Position numbers and translations under genes: made by a program
Shown here: piece after piece, positions 13,196 to 16,480 of the stretch
How positions within the stretch are numbered: the first letter of the stretch is position 1
Layout: every line of letters starts with the position of its first letter
The notes under the pieces: model-generated
Database searches by the model: none
What the model was told of the DNA's origin: nothing
Seen by the model: the letters and a program-made list of their open reading frames with translations, nothing else
NCBI GenBank assembly: GCA_012797575.1
Contig: JAAZOW010000261.1
Span: 1-16,480 of the forward strand
Direction: 5' to 3'
Source of the DNA: Methanomicrobiales archaeon
Lineage (GTDB): Archaea; Halobacteriota; Methanomicrobia; Methanomicrobiales; Methanoculleaceae
Length of the DNA: 16,480 nt

Positions 13196-14284
13196 TCACA
13201 CCATACCGTAGGTCGTCGTCCGCTGCCGGAGGACTCGTCCGAGATCCTCGGCGATCCGCTGCATCTCACCCGGATCCAGGTAGTCCGCCCCCTCCCCGCC
13301 AGCATCGACCGAGACGTCATCGCAGAACATCGTCCCCCCGAGATCATCAGCACCCGAGAGGAGCGCCATCCCCGCCACCTTCGTCCCCACCTTGCCCCAC
13401 GAGACCTGGATATGGTCGAAGTTATCGAGGAAGAGCCGGGCGACGGCGATCAACAGGATATCCTCTCTGCCGGTCGCTCCGGCCGGTGCGAGTCCCGCGC
13501 GGTAGAGCGCGGTGTTCTCGTGGAGGTAGGAGAGGGGCACGAGCTCGGTGAATCCCCCGGTATCGTCCTGGATCTCGCGGAGAATGCCAAAATGCCGGAC
13601 CCGGTCCTCCGCCGACTCATACGAACCGTACATGATGGTCGCCGTCGAGCGGATACCGAGGTTGTGCGCCTCCCGGATGACGCGGATCCAGGTCGCGGTA
13701 TCGCATTTCCGCGGACAGATGACCTGCCGGACGCTGTCCACCAGGATCTCGGCCGCCGTCCCCTGCAGGGTTCCGAGACCCGCGTCCCGGAGTTGTTCGA
13801 TGGCCAGGGCAGTTGAGATTCCGCTCTGTCCCGCCGCCCAGACGATCTCATCCGGGCTTGCGGTATGGATATCCACACCGGGGGCGGCGTCCCGCACGCA
13901 GGAGATGAGGTCGATGTAGGAGTCGAGCGTGTAGTCCGGGTGCACCCCGGAGAGGATACAGATCTCGGTGACGTTGCGCCCCACCGCCGCACGGGCCTTC
14001 TCCCGCACGGTTGCAATGTCGTCGCAGAACGCTCCGGGATCGTCAGCGCGCCGCCCAAACCCGCAGAATCCGCAGAGGTTCTTGCAGATGTTGGTGACGT
14101 GGATGTTCTGGTTTCTGACGTAGGTGACGATATCGCCGACCCTGTGCTCCCGGATCTCGTCAGCAGCGGCGGCGATATCCCATACATCCCGGCCACGGGT
14201 CTTGAGGAGGCGGACAGCCTCCTCCTCCGTGAGGCGGTGGCCGGCGAGGGTATCGTCAAGCAGGTCATGCAGTGAATACGGCAT
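13196..14284 (-). CDS. cofH: FO synthase subunit CofH (radical SAM, F420 biosynthesis)
   Basis: A 362-aa radical SAM protein. HVTNICKNLCGFCGFGRR (62-79) holds the CX3CX2C cluster motif (C67, C71, C74) that binds [4Fe-4S] and SAM. CofH joins the tyrosine-derived 4-hydroxybenzyl group to 5-amino-6-ribitylaminouracil; CofG then closes the ring to FO, the chromophore of F420. Family signatures follow: HPDYTLDSYIDLI, HTASPDEI, GTAAEILVDSVRQVICP, TATIMYGSYES and DDLGGTMFCDDVS. A motif usually written QGGxHP is LSGVHP here, so this may be a divergent copy or paralog. CofG was weighed and rejected because the cysteine context and C-terminal DDLGGT fit CofH. I prefer the ATG at 14284 over the in-frame TTG at 14293. 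The start is 27 nt from the end of the signal peptidase gene, so co-transcription is likely. Confidence 0.85.
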   Translation of the reverse strand: MPYSLHDLLDDTLAGHRLTEEEAVRLLKTRGRDVWDIAAAADEIREHRVGDIVTYVRNQNIHVTNICKNLCGFCGFGRRADDPGAFCDDIATVREKARAAVGRNVTEICILSGVHPDYTLDSYIDLISCVRDAAPGVDIHTASPDEIVWAAGQSGISTALAIEQLRDAGLGTLQGTAAEILVDSVRQVICPRKCDTATWIRVIREAHNLGIRSTATIMYGSYESAEDRVRHFGILREIQDDTGGFTELVPLSYLHENTALYRAGLAPAGATGREDILLIAVARLFLDNFDHIQVSWGKVGTKVAGMALLSGADDLGGTMFCDDVSVDAGGEGADYLDPGEMQRIAEDLGRVLRQRTTTYGMV

Positions 14285-14311
14285 CGTGAACAACTCTATT
14301 GTGGTCCGGAC

Positions 14312-14980
14312 TTATTCGTCTTTCTTTCTCCACCGCACAAACACGAAGTCGTGGATGATGATGATGACGATGACGAAGGCGGCAAACTCGACAAGGTGCA
14401 GGGGCAGGTAGCCGATGAGTGGCACCGCAAAGAGGGCTTTCCCGACGATCCACTCCTCCTTGACGGGTTCGACCATCCCGACACCCGGGATCCAGAGGCT
14501 CCCCTGGTCGACATATGGGTTGTTATCCCCTCTGGTGATATACCCCCCGTGGGGATCTTTGTAGTATTCCCCGAGCGCCGACTGTTCCACGGTGGCGGTA
14601 TCGACGTAGACCATCGCGCGGTGTATGATCGGGTGGACGGAGTCAACGCCGTTTGGCCGGTATATGATCACGTCACCATACTCCCCGAAAGCCCGGTATC
14701 CGGTCAGCTGCCCCTCGCTACAGGTCACAAGGTCGCCGAACCGATCCTTATCGACGACCAACACCAGATCGCCGACGTTCATGTTCGGGACCATGCTCTC
14801 CGACTCGATGGTGACCACTGCCGGCCATGTGCCGGCGAAGAGGTAGAGGGCGAGAGCGATGCATCCCACGACCGCACCAACCCAGAGGAGGTCCCGGATG
14901 AGGGAGACGCCCGGGTGATCACTCTCCCGAAACGCCGCGAGTGCCGATGCTGCACGCTGCAGCCAGGTGGTATCCGACAT
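14312..14980 (-). CDS. Archaeal type I signal peptidase
   Basis: A 222-aa membrane protease that removes signal peptides from secreted proteins. Transmembrane helices lie at about 31-50 and 193-215, with the catalytic domain outside. ESESMVPNMNVGDLVLV (59-75) carries the Ser nucleophile S62. HPIIHRAMVYV has H120 where bacteria have the Lys base, and GDNNPYVDQGSLW (151-163) gives the Asp residues. This is the archaeal/ER-type Ser-His-Asp version. The frame is open to an ATG at 15013, but TATATA on the minus strand (15005-15010) sits 24 nt before the ATG at 14980, so the longer form would start upstream of its own promoter; I therefore use 14980. It should mature the secreted proteins, whereas the two lipoproteins here need a different peptidase. 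Divergent from DP1; cofH follows after 27 nt. Confidence 0.88.
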   Translation of the reverse strand: MSDTTWLQRAASALAAFRESDHPGVSLIRDLLWVGAVVGCIALALYLFAGTWPAVVTIESESMVPNMNVGDLVLVVDKDRFGDLVTCSEGQLTGYRAFGEYGDVIIYRPNGVDSVHPIIHRAMVYVDTATVEQSALGEYYKDPHGGYITRGDNNPYVDQGSLWIPGVGMVEPVKEEWIVGKALFAVPLIGYLPLHLVEFAAFVIVIIIIHDFVFVRWRKKDE

Positions 14981-15004
14981 TTGTTCCAAAGAGAGTACTA
15001 TTTC

Positions 15005-15010
15005 TATATA
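15005..15010 (-). promoter_or_regulatory. TATA box for signal peptidase
   Basis: TATATA read on the minus strand lies 24 nt before the ATG at 14980, which implies a leaderless mRNA and decides the start codon. Confidence 0.6.
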
Positions 15011-15041
15011 CATAGGATCTCCGGCACCAGGGTGAGCAAAA

Positions 15042-15057
15042 AGATAAATCCATATTA
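15042..15057 (+). promoter_or_regulatory. TATA-like region for DP1
   Basis: AGATAAATCCATATTA is the AT-rich block 24-39 nt before the DP1 ATG at 15082. With the opposing TATATA it forms a compact divergent promoter of about 100 nt. Confidence 0.4.
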
Positions 15058-15081
15058 CCGGGAGAAGTATAACATGAGACC

Positions 15082-16480
15082 ATGCTCGCCAACGCCGAGA
15101 TCGTGCGCCGGTTCCTGGAGCTCAAGCACCAGGTCCACCCTGACGTGGTGAGCTACATCCGGGAACAGAACGATCCGACGCTCATCGACCGGATCGCCGC
15201 AGGGGTTTCCGATGATACCCTGGTCATATCGGCAGAACATATCCCGGGGTTGAAGCGGGTCAGGGATGGAACCAGGTTCCTCGTCGACCCCGAGCTCGAG
15301 GTGATTATGGGAAGCGCCGGGACCACGGGGAGCATCATCGGCCATGAGGATGCTGTTCACTACTTCCGGGACCGCTATAACAATCTCGCCTCGATGCTCC
15401 GGGGCAGGATGACCGCGATGCCAATCGAGGCGCTGGCAAAATCCCCTCATCGGTACCGCGACGAGGAGTGCACCATCATCGGTATGGTGGCCGATACCCG
15501 GACGACCGCCCGGGGGCACCGGCTCGTCGAGCTGGAGGACCCGACCGGGACCATACGCGTGCTCTTCAATAAAGGAAGGGACGAGTCCTTCGCGGAGGCG
15601 GAACGGATCCTCCCCGACGAAGTGCTCGGGGTCAAGGGGAAGCTCTCCCAGGACGGGGGGCTCTTCTTTGCCGATCACCTCTCCCGCCCTGACATCCCCA
15701 TCAACCACGCTCCGTTCAGGAGCGACCGGCCCGGGAAGGCGGTCCTGATCTCTGATGTGCATGTCGGGAGCAACACGTTCCTTGAAGATGCGTGGAACCG
15801 GTTCGCCGACTGGCTCCAGGATTCTGACGCCGCGTACCTCCTGATCGCAGGCGATCTCGTCGACGGTATCGGGATCTATCCCGGACAGGAGAACGAGCTG
15901 ACCATCAAGAACATATATGAGCAGTACGATGTCTTCGCGGAGATGCTCCGGGATCTCCCGTCGAGGATCCGGATCGTCGCCGCTCCCGGGAACCACGATG
16001 TCGTCAGGATGGCCGAACCGCAGCCGGCTATCCCGCCGGAGTTCACAGGAGGGTTCCCGGAGAACTGCGTCCTCGTCGAGAACCCCTGCCTCCTGAACCT
16101 CCAGGGTGTCCGGGTTCTCATGTACCACGGACGGTCGTTTGACGATATGATCGGGCTCATGCCGGGGGCGAGTTACGAGCGGCCCGGGGAGATCATGAAC
16201 GAGATGCTGAGACGCCGGTTGCTTGCCTCTCCCTACGGGATGCGGACCCCCATTGCGGCCATGAAGACTGACCGGCTCATCATCGATCCGATCCCCGAGA
16301 TCCTACTCACCGGCCACGTCCATATCTGTGACGTCACCTGCTACCGGGGCATCCTCGGGGTGAACGCGGGCACCTGGCAGTCACAGACATCGTTTCAGAA
16401 ACAGATGAACATTCATCCTACACCCGCGCGGGCGTTCGTCGTCGATCTCCAGACTCTCCAGCCCGAAGTGATGGATTTCA
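15082..16480 (+). CDS. polB: DNA polymerase D small subunit (DP1), 3' end outside window
   Basis: 466 residues are visible with no stop before the window ends. DP1 is the 3'-5' proofreading exonuclease subunit of the euryarchaeal replicative polymerase PolD and pairs with the large catalytic subunit DP2. Domains: an N-terminal region (1-~125), an OB fold (about 128-205, CTIIGMVADTRTTARGHRLV onward), then a metallophosphoesterase domain with all metal motifs: DVHVGS (225-230), GDLVDG (257-262), GNHD (303-306), YHGRSFDD (348-355) and GHVH (411-414). All metal ligands are present, so the nuclease should be active. The N-terminal part is short compared with Pyrococcus DP1 (over 600 aa). The ATG at 15082 is the first start after an in-frame TAA at 15070; the ATG at 15074 is in another frame. 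Only the last residues are likely missing. Confidence 0.95.
   Translation, partial: MLANAEIVRRFLELKHQVHPDVVSYIREQNDPTLIDRIAAGVSDDTLVISAEHIPGLKRVRDGTRFLVDPELEVIMGSAGTTGSIIGHEDAVHYFRDRYNNLASMLRGRMTAMPIEALAKSPHRYRDEECTIIGMVADTRTTARGHRLVELEDPTGTIRVLFNKGRDESFAEAERILPDEVLGVKGKLSQDGGLFFADHLSRPDIPINHAPFRSDRPGKAVLISDVHVGSNTFLEDAWNRFADWLQDSDAAYLLIAGDLVDGIGIYPGQENELTIKNIYEQYDVFAEMLRDLPSRIRIVAAPGNHDVVRMAEPQPAIPPEFTGGFPENCVLVENPCLLNLQGVRVLMYHGRSFDDMIGLMPGASYERPGEIMNEMLRRRLLASPYGMRTPIAAMKTDRLIIDPIPEILLTGHVHICDVTCYRGILGVNAGTWQSQTSFQKQMNIHPTPARAFVVDLQTLQPEVMDF

Noticed and set aside
14981..15013. Longer N-terminus of the signal peptidase from the ATG at 15013
   Set aside because: The extra codons cover the gene's own TATA box, which is positioned for a start at 14980.
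15074..15151. ATG at 15074 as the DP1 start
   Set aside because: It is in a different frame and stops after 25 codons; 15082 opens the frame carrying all DP1 motifs.
15055..16128. Long open frame (357 codons) antisense to DP1
   Set aside because: It is a mirror of a strongly coding GC-rich gene; the peptide has no recognisable motif and DP1 on the plus strand is certain.

Overview
The window looks like chromosomal DNA of a methanogenic euryarchaeon, most likely Methanomicrobiales and probably close to Methanoculleus (inference from gene content, not a database match). The markers are a CofH-type FO synthase subunit (coenzyme F420), an archaeal diaminopyrimidine reductase (ArfC type), a two-subunit 2-oxoacid:ferredoxin oxidoreductase, an archaeal Ser/His/Asp signal peptidase and the small subunit (DP1) of the euryarchaeal D-family DNA polymerase. 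Many start codons lie 20-35 nt behind TATA-like boxes, as expected for archaeal promoters with short or no leaders. Most of the window is GC-rich; the first ~600 nt are visibly AT-richer and hold a decayed gene.

Layout. 1-734: no intact gene. A broken sensor histidine kinase ATPase domain lies on the minus strand, followed by the arfC promoter. 735-1442: arfC (+). 1487-1957: small secreted lipoprotein (-), convergent with arfC. 1958-2258: ~300 nt divergent intergenic region with a possible stem structure. 2259-3005: two-helix membrane protein of unknown function (+). 3106-5645: TATA-driven korA-korB pair with an ATGA overlap. 5715-6527: glucose-1-dehydrogenase-like SDR. 6720-8204: MFS transporter. 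8257-9544: an exported lipoprotein nitroreductase of SagB type followed 31 nt later by a small cytoplasmic nitroreductase. 9570-11489 (-): one gene fusing N-carbamoylputrescine amidohydrolase (AguB) to agmatine deiminase (AguA). 11592-12152 (+): MntP-type manganese exporter, divergent from aguBA, with a perfect 14-nt palindrome just before its start. 12158-13078 (-): DUF362 protein. 13196-14284 (-): cofH. 14312-14980 (-): signal peptidase I. 15082 to the window end (+): DP1, incomplete at its 3' end.

How the genes connect. ArfC makes a precursor on the route to 5-amino-6-ribitylaminouracil, which is the substrate of CofH, so two steps of the flavin/F420 branch are in the window although the genes are not adjacent. 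KorAB exchanges electrons between a 2-oxoacid and ferredoxin. AguBA should carry agmatine to putrescine in one polypeptide. The rest are housekeeping or transport functions without an obvious joint pathway. The most distinctive items are the AguB-AguA fusion, the lipid-anchored flavin nitroreductase paired with a cytoplasmic one, and the palindromes in the aguBA/mntP divergent promoter. No CRISPR array, tRNA, rRNA, insertion sequence or phage gene was seen.
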